A stretch of DNA of 64,000 bases from NCBI GenBank assembly GCA_965261195.1, contig OZ253455.1, forward strand, positions 3,658,001-3,722,000. Reading direction: 5' to 3'. The stretch comes from Bin87 sp965261195. GTDB lineage: Bacteria > Chloroflexota > Dehalococcoidia > Lucifugimonadales > UBA3495. The translations under genes were made by a program, and so were the position numbers. Each line of letters opens with the position of its first letter. The stretch's first letter is position 1. Positions 15,611-24,704 of the stretch are shown here, piece after piece. Under the pieces are notes generated by a model. The model ran no database searches and was not told the DNA's origin. It saw only the letters and a program-made list of their open reading frames with translations.

Positions 15611-16817
15611 GTACCGTTTCAATCTGGTTTTGTAGGGTAGCTATGCTGGAGCTTACGGCGAGCGTACTGGGTGGAGAACCGCTAGTCTATGATGGCGGCG
15701 GCCTCATTGCGCTCGTGTTCGAGCGCCGCAACCTCTCGCCGCAGCTCCGGCTCAGCTCTGATACGGCGGTTCAGACACGCTCTGCTGCAGACGCTCAACT
15801 CGATCTCAGCCATGTTCAGCCAGCTGCCATGCGTAGGAGTGTAATGAAACTCGAGGCGTTTGGCGATGCGCCGGGCTTCGGATGGCTCAAATGATTCGTA
15901 GAGCGAGCCGATCTGGTGGGTGTTCAGGTTGTCCATCACCAGCCTGACCACCTCGGCAGCAGGGTAGGCCTCGTCCACCAGCCACCGCAGCTGGTGCGCG
16001 AAGTCCACGGCAGTGCGGCGCTCGGTCACTGCGACGTGCCGCCACCCGCCCTGCGGCTCGCAGAGCATGAACCGGTTGCGGGTCCCGTTGCGTGGTACTC
16101 AGTGTCATAGCGTTCCACCCGTCCGGGAGCGGCCTTGATGGGCGGCCGCACCTCCCCGGTCAATTGCCGGGAGGTCTCGTCGAAACACACTACCGGACGC
16201 TCCGGGTTGTACTCCGGTTGGTACAGGTACAGCACGTCCTCCATCCGCGCCACGAACTCCCCGCTCACCTTGGGGATACACCATTCTTTCTTCTTCCAGG
16301 GTTTGAGTTCGTTTTTTTGAGTAGCTGGCGCACCGTCTCCAGGGAGCTGCTCTCGGCAAACTCCAACTCTACCACCTTGTCGGCCAACAACTGGAGTGTC
16401 CAATGCGTGTGACCTTCGGGCGCTGTGCTGCACGCAAAGGCGATCAGGTGCGCTTCCTGCCGGCCGTCCAGCTTGCGCTCCCGGCCCGGCCGTGGCTTGT
16501 CATTGATGGCGGACTCAAGTCCTTCCTCCACGTACCGCTTCCGCGTTCTGGCAACGGTAGCAGGGTTGATCAAAAGCACACCGGCTAGCTCACGGTCCCG
16601 AAGTCCTTCGTCAGCTTTGAGCAACGCGAGCGCCCGCTTGACGGTGCGGACTGACGGCTTGCCCCGGTGGGAAACCGCATTGAGACGGGAGCGTTCGGCC
16701 TCGGTCAGCGCGACTTTATACTTGATGGCAGCCATGGCTGGGCACCTCCTCGCAGAAAGATCATACCCCAGTATGGCTGCCTTCTAATATTATTACAAAT
16801 CTATCTGGGAACGGTAC
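15611..16817 (-). mobile_element. IS630-family element, copy 1
   Basis: 1,207 bp bounded by TA (15609-15610 and 16818-16819). Ends are GTACCGTTTC and its imperfect inverse GTACCGTTCC. It is followed directly by copy 2 with a single shared TA. Confidence 0.88.
15682..16735 (-). pseudogene. IS630 transposase, copy 1, degraded
   Basis: The N-terminal HTH part (MAAIKYKVALTEAERSRLN) starts at 16735 with GGAGG upstream and runs to an A7 run near 16314, where a -1 shift would lead into the catalytic part. That part has CFDETSRQL (first Asp), LVMDNLNTHQ (second Asp) and HGSWLNMAEIEL (Glu). It is further broken by an indel near 16090 and by a Trp-to-stop change that removes about 20 C-terminal residues. 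Not functional in cis. Confidence 0.8.
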
Positions 16818-16819
16818 TA

Positions 16820-18028
16820 GTACCGTTTCAATCTGGTTTTGTAGGGTAGATATGCTGGAGCTTACGGCGAGCATCTGGGGTGGTAAACCGCCAGTCTATG
16901 ACTGATTTTGCGGCGTTGCGCTCGTGTTCGAGGGCCGCAACCTCTCGCCGCAGCTCCGGCTCAGCGCTGATACGGCGGTTCAGACACCCTCTGCTGCAGA
17001 CGCTCAACTCGATCTCAGCCATGTTCAGCCAGCTGCCATGCGTGGGAGTGTAATGAAACTCCAGCCGTTGCGCGATGCGCCGGGCTTCGGATGGCTCAAA
17101 TGCTTCGTAAAGCGAGCCGAGCTGGTGGGTGTTGAGGTTGTCCATCACCAGCCTGACCACCTCGGCATCAGGGTAGGCCTCGTCCACCAGCCACCGCATC
17201 CGGTGGGCGAAGTCCACGGCAGTGCGGCGCTCGGTCACGGCGACGTGTCTCCAGCCACCCTTCGGCTCGCAGATCATGAACCGGTTCCGGGTCCCGTTCC
17301 GCTGGTACTCGGTGTCATAGCGTGCCACCCGTCCGGGGACGGCCTGGATGGGCGGACGCACCTCCCCCGGTCAATTGCCGGGAGGTCTCGTCGAAACACA
17401 CTACCGGACGCTCCGGATTGTACGCCTGGTGGTACAGGTCCAGCACGTCCTCCATCCGCGCCACGAACTCCCCGCTCACCCTGGGGATACACCACTCCTT
17501 CTTCTTCCACGGCTTGAGTTCGTTTTTTTGAGCAGCTGGCGCACCGTCTCCAGGGAGCTGCTCTCGGCAAACTCCAACTCTACCACCTGGTCGGCCAACA
17601 ACCGGAGTGTCCAATGCGTGTGACCTTCGGGCGCTGCGCTGCACGCAAAGGCGATCAGGTGCGCTTCCTGCCGGCCGTCCAGCTTGCGCTCCCGGCCCGG
17701 CCGTGGTCGGTCATTGATGGCGGACTCAAGTCCTTCCTCCACGTACCGCTTCCGCGATCTGGCGACCGTGGCGGCGTTGATCAAAAGCACATCGGCTATC
17801 TCACGGTCCCGAAGCCCTTGGTCAGCTTTGAGCAACGCGAGCGCCCGCTTGACGGTGCGCACTGACGCCTTGCCCCGGTGGGAAACCGCATTGAGACGGG
17901 AACGTTCGGCCTCGGTCAGTTTGACTGTATACTTGATGGCAGCCATGGCTGGGCACCTCCTCGCAGCAAGATCATACCCAAGTATGACTGCCTTCTCATA
18001 TTCTCACAAATCTATCTGGGAACGGTAC
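16820..18028 (-). mobile_element. IS630-family element, copy 2
   Basis: 1,209 bp, same orientation as its neighbours, bounded by TA at 16818-16819 and 18029-18030. It differs from copies 1 and 3 at many scattered bases, including its high-coordinate end (TTCTCATATTCTCAC). Confidence 0.88.
16828..17946 (-). pseudogene. IS630 transposase, copy 2, frameshifted
   Basis: N-terminal part from 17946. The A7 slippery run near 17524 is present. One extra C in a run near 17368 breaks the frame just after CFDETSRQLTG; the rest (MICEPKGGWRHVAVT to PTKPD) is intact and carries the second Asp and the Glu. The C-terminus is full length. Confidence 0.8.
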
Positions 18029-18030
18029 TA

Positions 18031-19237
18031 GTACCGTTTCAATCTGGTTTTGTAGGGTAGACATGTTGGAGCTTACGGCGAGCGTCTTGGGTGGTAAACC
18101 GCCAGTCTATGACTGATTTTGCGGCGTTGCGCTCGTGTTCGAGGGCCGCAACCTCTCGCCGCAGCTCCGGCTCAGCGCTGATGCGGCGGTTCAGACACCC
18201 TCTGCTGCAGACGCTCAACTCGATCTCAGCCATGTTCAGCCAGCTGCCATGCGTGGGAGTGTAATGAAACTCCAGCCGTTGCGCGATGCGCCGGGCTTCG
18301 GATGGCTCAAATGCTTCGTAAAGCGAGCCGCGCTGGTGGGTGTTGAGGTTGTCCATCACCAGCCTGACCACCTCGACATCAGGGTAGGCCTCGTCCACCA
18401 GCCACCGCATCCGGTGGGCGAAATCCACCGCAGTGCGGCGCCCGGTCACGGCGACGTGTCTCCATCCACCCTTCGGCTCACAGATCATGAACCGGTTCCG
18501 GGTTCCGTTTCGCTGGTACTCGGTGTCATAGCGTGCCACCCGTCCCGGGGCAGCCGCCAGGGGCGGCCGCACCTCCCCGGTCAATTGCCGGGAGGTCTCG
18601 TCGAAACACACTACCGGACGCTCCGGATTGTACTCCTGGTGGTACAAGTCCAGCACGTCCTCCATCCGCGCCACGAACTCCCCGCTCACCCTGGGGATAC
18701 ACCATTCTTGCTTCTTCCAGGGTTTGAGTTCGTTTTTTGAGTAGCTGGCGCACCGTCTCCAGGGAGCTGCTCTCGGCAAACTCCAACTCCACCACCTTGC
18801 CCGCCAGCAACCGGAGCGTCCAATGCGTGTGACCTTCGGGCGCTGCGCTGCACGCAAAGGCGATCAGGTGCGCTTCCTGCCGGCCGTCCAGCTTGCGCTC
18901 CCGGCCCGGCCGTGGTCGGTCATTGATGGCGGACTCAAGTCCTTCCTCCACGTACCGCTTCCGCGTTCTGGCAACGGTAGCGGGGTTGATCAAAAGCACA
19001 CCGGCTAGCTCACGGTCCCGAAGTCCTTGGTCAGCTTTGAGCAACGCGAGCGCCCGCTTGACGGTGCGGACTGACGGCTTGCCCCGGTGGGAAACCGCAT
19101 TGAGACGGGAACGTTCGGCCTCGGTCAGCGCGACTTTATACTTGATGGCAGCCATGGCTGGGCACCTCCTCACACAAAGATCGTGCCCAAGTATGGCTGC
19201 CTTCTAATATTATTACAAATCTATCTGGGAACGGTAC
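18031..19237 (-). mobile_element. IS630-family element, copy 3
   Basis: 1,207 bp bounded by TA at 18029-18030 and 19238-19239. Its high-coordinate end matches that of copy 1. It abuts the protease half of the split gene. Confidence 0.88.
18039..19155 (-). pseudogene. IS630 transposase, copy 3, nearly intact
   Basis: N-terminal part from 19155; the catalytic part runs uninterrupted from NELKPWKKQEWCIP to PTKPD with both Asp motifs and the Glu. The only break is at the frameshift site, which has A6 rather than A7, so the shift needed to join the halves is not the -1 shift of copies 1 and 2. It is either a one-base deletion or uses another mode of slippage. This is the copy closest to functional. 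Confidence 0.75.
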
Positions 19238-20017
19238 TAGTGTTGGTCGTGGTGTCGATGTCGGCCGCGGCGTTGCTGTTGGAGGAATTCGTGACAGCGC
19301 TTCCAGCCGGCTGTTGAGTTCGTCCACCGACAATGCAAACGCCACGCCCTCGGCTTCTGCGATGCCGAAAGTAATTACCCCGATAACATCACCATCTCGA
19401 TTCAGCAGCGGGCCGCCGCTGTTGCCGGGGTTAAGCGCTGCATCGGTTTGGAAGTATTCATAGCCCTCAAATTGCCGCCGCGCCGAAACAATGCCCCTGG
19501 TGACCGTTAGGTCGTCGCCCAATTGCGAACTCAACGGAAATCCCAGCGCCATCACGTCCTCGCCCAGGGCAACCCGTCCGGCGCTGCCCAGCGAGATCGC
19601 GGCAAAATCGCCGTCCGAGCTCACTTTCACCACGGCGAGGTCGGCGTCCTCGTTCTTATTCAGCACGGTACCCTGATACTCTGCTCCGTTCAGGACTACC
19701 GTAACCTGGCGGTAATTTTCAACTACGTGAGCATTGGTGGCCACCAGGCCACTGGCGTCGTACACGAAACCGGTTCCCGTGCCGTCCGGCGTGATAATTT
19801 GTGCAATGCTGATCCTGAATCGAGCCACTAACTCTGCCACCGTCGGGGTTGCTGTCGGTACGGGCGTTGCCGTCGGCGCCAGCCGCGTCAATTCTGCGTC
19901 CACCTTTCCTTGCACCTGGGCGTCCGTTTCGTCCGCCGTCGTACAGCCCACTACCGCCAGCGCCGCCACCAGCAGCGTTATCACCAACCACATTTTCCAC
20001 AGCACACTCATCGCCAT
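19238..20017 (-). pseudogene. Trypsin-like lipoprotein protease, N-terminal half of a split gene
   Basis: 260 codons before the IS boundary. A lipoprotein signal (LVAALAVVGC, lipobox VVGC) is followed by a Thr/Pro linker and a trypsin/HtrA-type domain with TNAHVV (His), DADLAVVKV (Asp) and NPGNSGGPL (Ser). A second Thr/Pro linker (PPTATPRPTSTPRPTL) then meets the IS; the current frame reads about 34 IS-encoded codons before stopping at 19136. Without the IS the linker would continue into RCC1 repeats, giving about 527 residues. The truncated product could still be an active exported protease. It starts directly after the upstream gene's stop. Confidence 0.85.
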
Positions 20018-20902
20018 TTACCTGCCATTCTCCAAATCCCCCGGCCCCGTCCCGGTCAAGCGGAATGTCTCCGCCACGAATGCCTCCACCGCCCGGCTGA
20101 TGCGCTCTTGCAGTTCCCGGTAGCCGCCCGCGTCCAGCCGATGCTCTGCGCCGCCGTAGCGGTAGTCCACGGCGTATTGAGTCAGCCAGTCCCGCGGATC
20201 CCGTGGCCTCCGCCGCGCCAGCTGCTCCGGCGGCAGCATGATGAATTCCACCAGCGCGTCCAGTTCGTCCCGCGCCGGCGACGATCCCTCCGCCACGTTG
20301 TCCATAATGATGTCGGCCAGCTCGTCGATGCGGTGGATGTTCCGGTACTCGCAGTCAATGGCCGAAATCCAGCCCTTCAGCACGTTTTCCACCGCCTGCT
20401 GCGCGACGAACCCAATCAGGTCCTGGTCCTCGAGTGCCATGTCAATCATACGGTTCAGGCTGCCCAGCCTCAGCCGGGCATTGATGAGGCGCTGCCGGAT
20501 GTCGGGCCAGCCGGCGGGGTAGCCATCCTCATATTCGTCGCAAAGGTCGCCGAATTCGTCGTCGTTCATAATTACCCCATCCCGCAACGCCTGCGCCGCC
20601 ACGTGATTCCGTGCCCGCCGGCAGTAGTCAAACCGCTCCCGCGTCATACCGATGACGTCATAGCCGAACTTGACCGGGAACTCCCGCAGTTTGCGGTAGG
20701 CAGCCCGGTCGGCAGTACCTTGAATCGCCCGTAAAACCATCCGGTCATCGGTATCCGCAATGACCATCAGGTCCACATCCGAGTCCGGCCGGTGGTCGCC
20801 ACGGGCCCGGGAGCCGAACAGTATGACGGTGGCTTCCGGGGCTGCCGCCTGCGCGGCGCGGGCCACCGCCAGACCAATCGGGTCCGCCTGCTCCCGTCCC
20901 AT
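20018..20902 (-). CDS. Nucleotidyltransferase-HEPN fusion protein
   Basis: 294 residues. Residues 25-55 have the minimal nucleotidyltransferase signature LFGSRARGDHRPDSDVDLMV (GS motif and two catalytic Asp). The middle and C-terminal half carry a HEPN domain (QQAVENVLKGWISAI). Normally these are separate toxin-antitoxin partners (MNT/HEPN, MntA/HepT); here they form one chain. The conserved HEPN R-x4-6-H is not obvious, so RNase activity is uncertain. It lies between BKACE and the protease on the same strand with almost no spacing. Confidence 0.82.
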   Translation of the reverse strand: MGREQADPIGLAVARAAQAAAPEATVILFGSRARGDHRPDSDVDLMVIADTDDRMVLRAIQGTADRAAYRKLREFPVKFGYDVIGMTRERFDYCRRARNHVAAQALRDGVIMNDDEFGDLCDEYEDGYPAGWPDIRQRLINARLRLGSLNRMIDMALEDQDLIGFVAQQAVENVLKGWISAIDCEYRNIHRIDELADIIMDNVAEGSSPARDELDALVEFIMLPPEQLARRRPRDPRDWLTQYAVDYRYGGAEHRLDAGGYRELQERISRAVEAFVAETFRLTGTGPGDLENGR

Positions 20903-20907
20903 GATTG

Positions 20908-21795
20908 CTACGCCGCTGGGAACGGTATCAGCCCCAGCATATCCCGCGCCTGTTGCGGGGTGGCCGGCTCACGGCCGTTGAGCCTGGCCATCGTCACCGC
21001 CCACTCGATGTATTGCGCGTTGGACGTGGGTTGCGGGTTGTTGGGCAGGAATGGGCTGTCCTCGAAACCAACGCGGATATGGGCGCCGGTGGCGATGGCA
21101 ATGGCGCAAAGCGGGAAGGTTTGACTGGTACTGCTATGGGTCAGCCAGGTCGACTCCGGGTAGCGCTCGCGAATGGTGTCGGTTATCAGCGTGTAGTTGC
21201 GGGGTGAGCCGACCATGTTCAGTCGTCCGTCACCCCAGTGGGCGCCGGGTTCCACCAGGAAATAGCGGCTGTCCCTGATGTAACCTTCGCCCATCAGTGT
21301 AAAGGCGGCGTTCAGGTTGCCGACATCGTGAACCGCCGGCTCCGGAAAGGTGCCGCGCTGATAGCAGGCGTCCAGCGTGGCCACTATGTCCTCAAACGAG
21401 TTGGGACTGGTAACGGTGCGACGCTGACCCGTCTCCGGGTCCAGCGCCCAGCGAGTGCCCGTGCCGAGGTTCAGCGATACCATCTCCACGGGTTGTGGAG
21501 TCTCCAGCAGGTAGCGCGTAACCGCCTCCACCGGGACGTGAGCCTGCCGTGCAGTGGTATGGTTCAGGGCGAGATCGCACTGGGCCCGAATCATGGCGTC
21601 GGTCTGGGCGTACCAGGCCGGGTCGTAGCTGATGCCGCCGTCCGCAGTGCGGGCGTGAATATGCACGATGGATGCCCCAGCTTCGTAGCACCGGACGGCC
21701 TCCTGCGCCACCTCCTCGGGAGTCCACGGCACGTTGGGATTATCTTCGCGTCCGCGACTTCCGTTGAGGCACCCTTTGATGATGATTGTGTCCAT
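20908..21795 (-). CDS. Beta-keto acid cleavage enzyme (BKACE, DUF849)
   Basis: 295 residues. The family condenses a beta-keto acid with acetyl-CoA and splits it to an acetoacetate and a CoA ester, using zinc. Early GCLNGSRGREDNPNVPWTPEEVA and the metal-binding HIHARTADGG (two His) are diagnostic, as are NLGTGTRW and the late IRVGFEDSPFLPNN. Kce, which cleaves 3-keto-5-aminohexanoate in lysine fermentation, is the founding member, but BKACE substrates are diverse and none can be assigned. The divergent promoter region with the molybdenum hydroxylase gene is 21796-21972. Confidence 0.9.
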   Translation of the reverse strand: MDTIIIKGCLNGSRGREDNPNVPWTPEEVAQEAVRCYEAGASIVHIHARTADGGISYDPAWYAQTDAMIRAQCDLALNHTTARQAHVPVEAVTRYLLETPQPVEMVSLNLGTGTRWALDPETGQRRTVTSPNSFEDIVATLDACYQRGTFPEPAVHDVGNLNAAFTLMGEGYIRDSRYFLVEPGAHWGDGRLNMVGSPRNYTLITDTIRERYPESTWLTHSSTSQTFPLCAIAIATGAHIRVGFEDSPFLPNNPQPTSNAQYIEWAVTMARLNGREPATPQQARDMLGLIPFPAA

Positions 21796-21972
21796 AATTG
21801 CCCGCCCTGTAGGTTCAGTTTTGAATTGCATCGCAACCGGAAAAGAACGGCGGCCGGTGTACCGGCTGCCGGGCGCGTATGCTATCATACCCGCAGCGGG
21901 CCCGCGTGACTCGATACCGCTTCCGGGCCGCTTTACAGTTTGAACGGGCTGTATAAATCTCAGGAGGAAACG

Positions 21973-24297
21973 ATGGTGGATTATCAACCCAATATGGTCT
22001 TGACCAGCGACCAAACTTTCAAAGTTGTAGGAACCCGGCCCATTCGCCATGACGGAGCCGATAAGGTAACCGGCCTGGCCCGCTACAGCGCCGACCTGAA
22101 CTTGCCGGGAATGTTGTTCGGCAAGGTGCTCCGCAGTCCGCACGCCCACGCCCGCATCAAGTCGATTGACACCAGCAAGGCCGCGGCCATGCCCGGAGTC
22201 CGCGCAGTTATTACCGGCGCCGACATCATTGAACCGGCCGGGCGAGCGTCCGACATGGCGGAAGGCGCGATGGTGAATTTCAAGTTTCTGAGCAATAACA
22301 TAATGGCTCAGGACAAAGCGCTGTACAAAGGCCACGCCATTGCTGCCGTGGCCGCGGTCAACTCGCACCTGGCGGAAGAAGCGTTGGATCTGATTGAGGT
22401 TGAATACGAGGTGCTGCCGCCGGTAATGCACGCTCAGGATGCGATGGCCGTCGGCGCCACGCTAGTTCACGAGCGGCTAGCGGCGTTCAACACGGCGTCG
22501 ACCCGCGCCGGTGGCGTGCTGGACGACGACGATAATTCCACCGGCACCAACATCGCCAACCATTTTGAGTTCAATATGGGCGACCTGGACGCCGGTTTCG
22601 CCGCCGCCGATGTGGTGGTTGAGCGCAGCGTCAGCACCTCCGCCGTACACCAGGGTTACATCGAGCCCCATAGCGGAACGGCGATGTGGCACGACGACGG
22701 TATGCTCACCATCTGGTCCAGCAGCCAGGGGCACTTTACGGTGCGCGAACACACGGCCCGCCTGGTGGGTCTCCCAGTGTCGAAGGTGAAGGCCATCCCC
22801 ATGGAAATCGGCGGCGGATTCGGCGCCAAGCTGGCCGTGTACATGGAACCGCTGGCAGCGCTGCTGGCCCGCAAGGCCCATGCTCCGGTTAAGGTTGCCA
22901 TGAACCGCACCGAGGTGTTTGAAGCCACCGGCCCCACCTCCGGCACCGAAATATCCTGCAAGATTGGCGCAACCTCCGACGGCAAGATTGTCGCCGCCGA
23001 CGTTAACCTGATTTTTGAAGCCGGCGCTTTCCCCGGATCCCCGGTACCCGGCGCAGCCAACTGCGTTCTGTCTGCCTACGATATACCCAACACCCATATC
23101 GAAGGTTACGACATCGTGGTCAACCGCCCCAAGACGGCGGCCTACCGCGCGCCAGGTTCTCCGGCTGCGGCGTTCTGCGTCGAAGTGGCGCTGGACGAAC
23201 TGGCCGACAAGCTGGGCATTGACCCTATCGACTTACGCCTGATGAACAGCGCCAAAGAGGGTACTCGCCGGCCCACCGGCCCACTGACGCCGAAGGTCGG
23301 GTATATCGAGACTCTCGAAGCGACCAAGGCGCACCCGCACTATTCAGCGCCCAGGGGCGGCAAGCACCAGGGACGGGGGTTCGCCGCCGGATTCTGGGGC
23401 AACAATACCGGCCCGTCCAGTGCGGTTGCCGTCGTAAATCCCGATGGCACCGTGAGCCTCACCGAAGGCTCGCCCGATATCGGGGGCACGCGGGCATCCA
23501 TCTCTCAGCAGCTCGCCGAGGTGTTGGGTATCCCGGTCGAGGATGTGAACCCCCAAATTGGGGATACCGACAGCATTGGCTTCACCTCCAACACCGGCGG
23601 CAGCAGCGTTACCTTCAAGACGGGTTTCGCCGCCTACACCGCCGCGCACGACATCCGGCAACAGATGATTGCCCGGGCGGCGCGAATCTGGGAGGTTGAA
23701 GAGGCAGACGTGGTGTTTGAGGATGGCGTCCTCACCCACCGGGCCGACGACCAGCTGCGTCTCACGTTCCAGCAGTTGGCGGCGCGTCAGGTTCCCACCG
23801 GCGGCCCCATCGTGGGTCGCGGCGGCGTGAATCCGGGCGGAGCCGGGCCAGCCATCGCCAGCCACATTGTTGATGTTGAGGTGGACGTCGAAACCGGCAA
23901 GGTGGAAATCCTGCGCTACACCGCCGTGCAGGATGCCGGCAAAGCCATTCATCCGTCCTACGTGGAAGGCCAAATCCAGGGCGGCGTGGTGCAGGGCATT
24001 GGCTGGGCGCTCAACGAGGAGTATTACACCAACGACCAGGGGCACATGGTCAATTCCAGTTTCCTGGACTACCGGATGCCCACCAGCCTGGATTTGCCCA
24101 TGATCGACACCTGCATCGTTGAGATTACCAACCCGACCCATCCTTACGGCGTGCGCGGCGTCGGCGAGGTGCCGATTGTGCCGCCCATGGCCGCCATCGC
24201 CAACGCCATCTACGACGCCATCGGCGTGCGGCTCACGGTGTTGCCCATGAACCCTGGCAGCGTGCTGGAAGCGCTGTGGGACCAAGACGGAAAGTAG
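21973..24297 (+). CDS. Xanthine dehydrogenase-family molybdopterin-binding subunit
   Basis: 774 residues of the CoxL/XdhB large-subunit kind. Seen: the N-terminal hammerhead domain (KVTGLARYSADLNLPGMLFGKVLRSPHAHA), IGGGFGAK, AYRAPG and the catalytic glutamate region RGVGEVPIVPP. It hydroxylates or oxidises aldehydes, N-heterocycles or CO; the CoxL active-site loop AYRCSFR is absent, so it is not CO dehydrogenase form I. Fe-S and FAD subunits are not adjacent. AGGAGG lies 5 bp before the ATG. A MoaD-like gene follows 54 bp downstream. Confidence 0.9.
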   Translation: MVDYQPNMVLTSDQTFKVVGTRPIRHDGADKVTGLARYSADLNLPGMLFGKVLRSPHAHARIKSIDTSKAAAMPGVRAVITGADIIEPAGRASDMAEGAMVNFKFLSNNIMAQDKALYKGHAIAAVAAVNSHLAEEALDLIEVEYEVLPPVMHAQDAMAVGATLVHERLAAFNTASTRAGGVLDDDDNSTGTNIANHFEFNMGDLDAGFAAADVVVERSVSTSAVHQGYIEPHSGTAMWHDDGMLTIWSSSQGHFTVREHTARLVGLPVSKVKAIPMEIGGGFGAKLAVYMEPLAALLARKAHAPVKVAMNRTEVFEATGPTSGTEISCKIGATSDGKIVAADVNLIFEAGAFPGSPVPGAANCVLSAYDIPNTHIEGYDIVVNRPKTAAYRAPGSPAAAFCVEVALDELADKLGIDPIDLRLMNSAKEGTRRPTGPLTPKVGYIETLEATKAHPHYSAPRGGKHQGRGFAAGFWGNNTGPSSAVAVVNPDGTVSLTEGSPDIGGTRASISQQLAEVLGIPVEDVNPQIGDTDSIGFTSNTGGSSVTFKTGFAAYTAAHDIRQQMIARAARIWEVEEADVVFEDGVLTHRADDQLRLTFQQLAARQVPTGGPIVGRGGVNPGGAGPAIASHIVDVEVDVETGKVEILRYTAVQDAGKAIHPSYVEGQIQGGVVQGIGWALNEEYYTNDQGHMVNSSFLDYRMPTSLDLPMIDTCIVEITNPTHPYGVRGVGEVPIVPPMAAIANAIYDAIGVRLTVLPMNPGSVLEALWDQDGK

Positions 24298-24307
24298 CAT
24301 CCACAAA

Positions 24308-24343
24308 GCCCCTCTCCCTTTGTGGGAGGGGGTTGGGGTGAGG
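24308..24343. repeat. GC-rich hairpin repeat (CCCTCTCCC type)
   Basis: CCCCTCTCCC and GGGAGGGGG arms followed by TTGGGGTGAGG. The same repeat lies at 40304-40340. It sits between the hydroxylase and the MoaD-like gene. Confidence 0.75.
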
Positions 24344-24351
24344 CAAAATAT

Positions 24352-24621
24352 ATGGCCGACGTTTGGATACCCCCCCAGATGCAGCGCATCACCGGCGCTC
24401 CTGACCGTGTGCAGGCGACCGGCGCCACCGTGCGCCAAGTCATCAACAACTTGGAAACCCTGCACCCGGGCCTCAAGGAACTGCTGTACGACGATGAAAC
24501 CGACGACGTTACCCCGGGCCTGGCGGTAATCGTTGACGGCGAAGTCAGCCAACTCGGCCTGCTGGAGCGGGTCAACGAGGACAGCGAGATGCACTTCCTC
24601 CCCGCCATCGGCGGTGGTTAG
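24352..24621 (+). CDS. MoaD/ThiS-family sulfur carrier protein
   Basis: 89 residues with a ubiquitin-like pattern: ATGATVRQVINNLETLHPGL, a hydrophobic middle, and a C-terminal AIGGG ending in the Gly-Gly that is activated and thiocarboxylated in MoaD/ThiS proteins. VERVNEDSEMHFLPA is the usual run-up. Position behind a molybdenum enzyme suggests molybdopterin synthase small subunit or a dedicated sulfur donor. No moaE is nearby. The hairpin repeat lies between it and the hydroxylase. Confidence 0.82.
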   Translation: MADVWIPPQMQRITGAPDRVQATGATVRQVINNLETLHPGLKELLYDDETDDVTPGLAVIVDGEVSQLGLLERVNEDSEMHFLPAIGGG

Positions 24622-24660
24622 CGTTGGTTAAGCGGTTAGCGTTCGTTAAATAGACATAAT

Positions 24661-24685
24661 GTAGGGGCGGTTTCAAACCCGCCCC
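24661..24685. repeat. GTAGGGGCGG hairpin repeat
   Basis: GGGGCGG/CCGCCCC-type hairpin between convergent genes. Related to the hairpins at 55211-55283; may act as a terminator. Confidence 0.5.
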
Positions 24686-24704
24686 GGCGCGTTCCGGGCC
24701 ATCC

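Noticed and set aside
15102..15611. Plus-strand open frame over the RCC1 repeats
   Set aside because: Periodic antisense frame caused by the tandem repeat; no start signal.
21973..24297. Carbon monoxide dehydrogenase large subunit (coxL form I)
   Set aside because: The AYRCSFR active-site loop is missing; the equivalent segment is AYRAPG.
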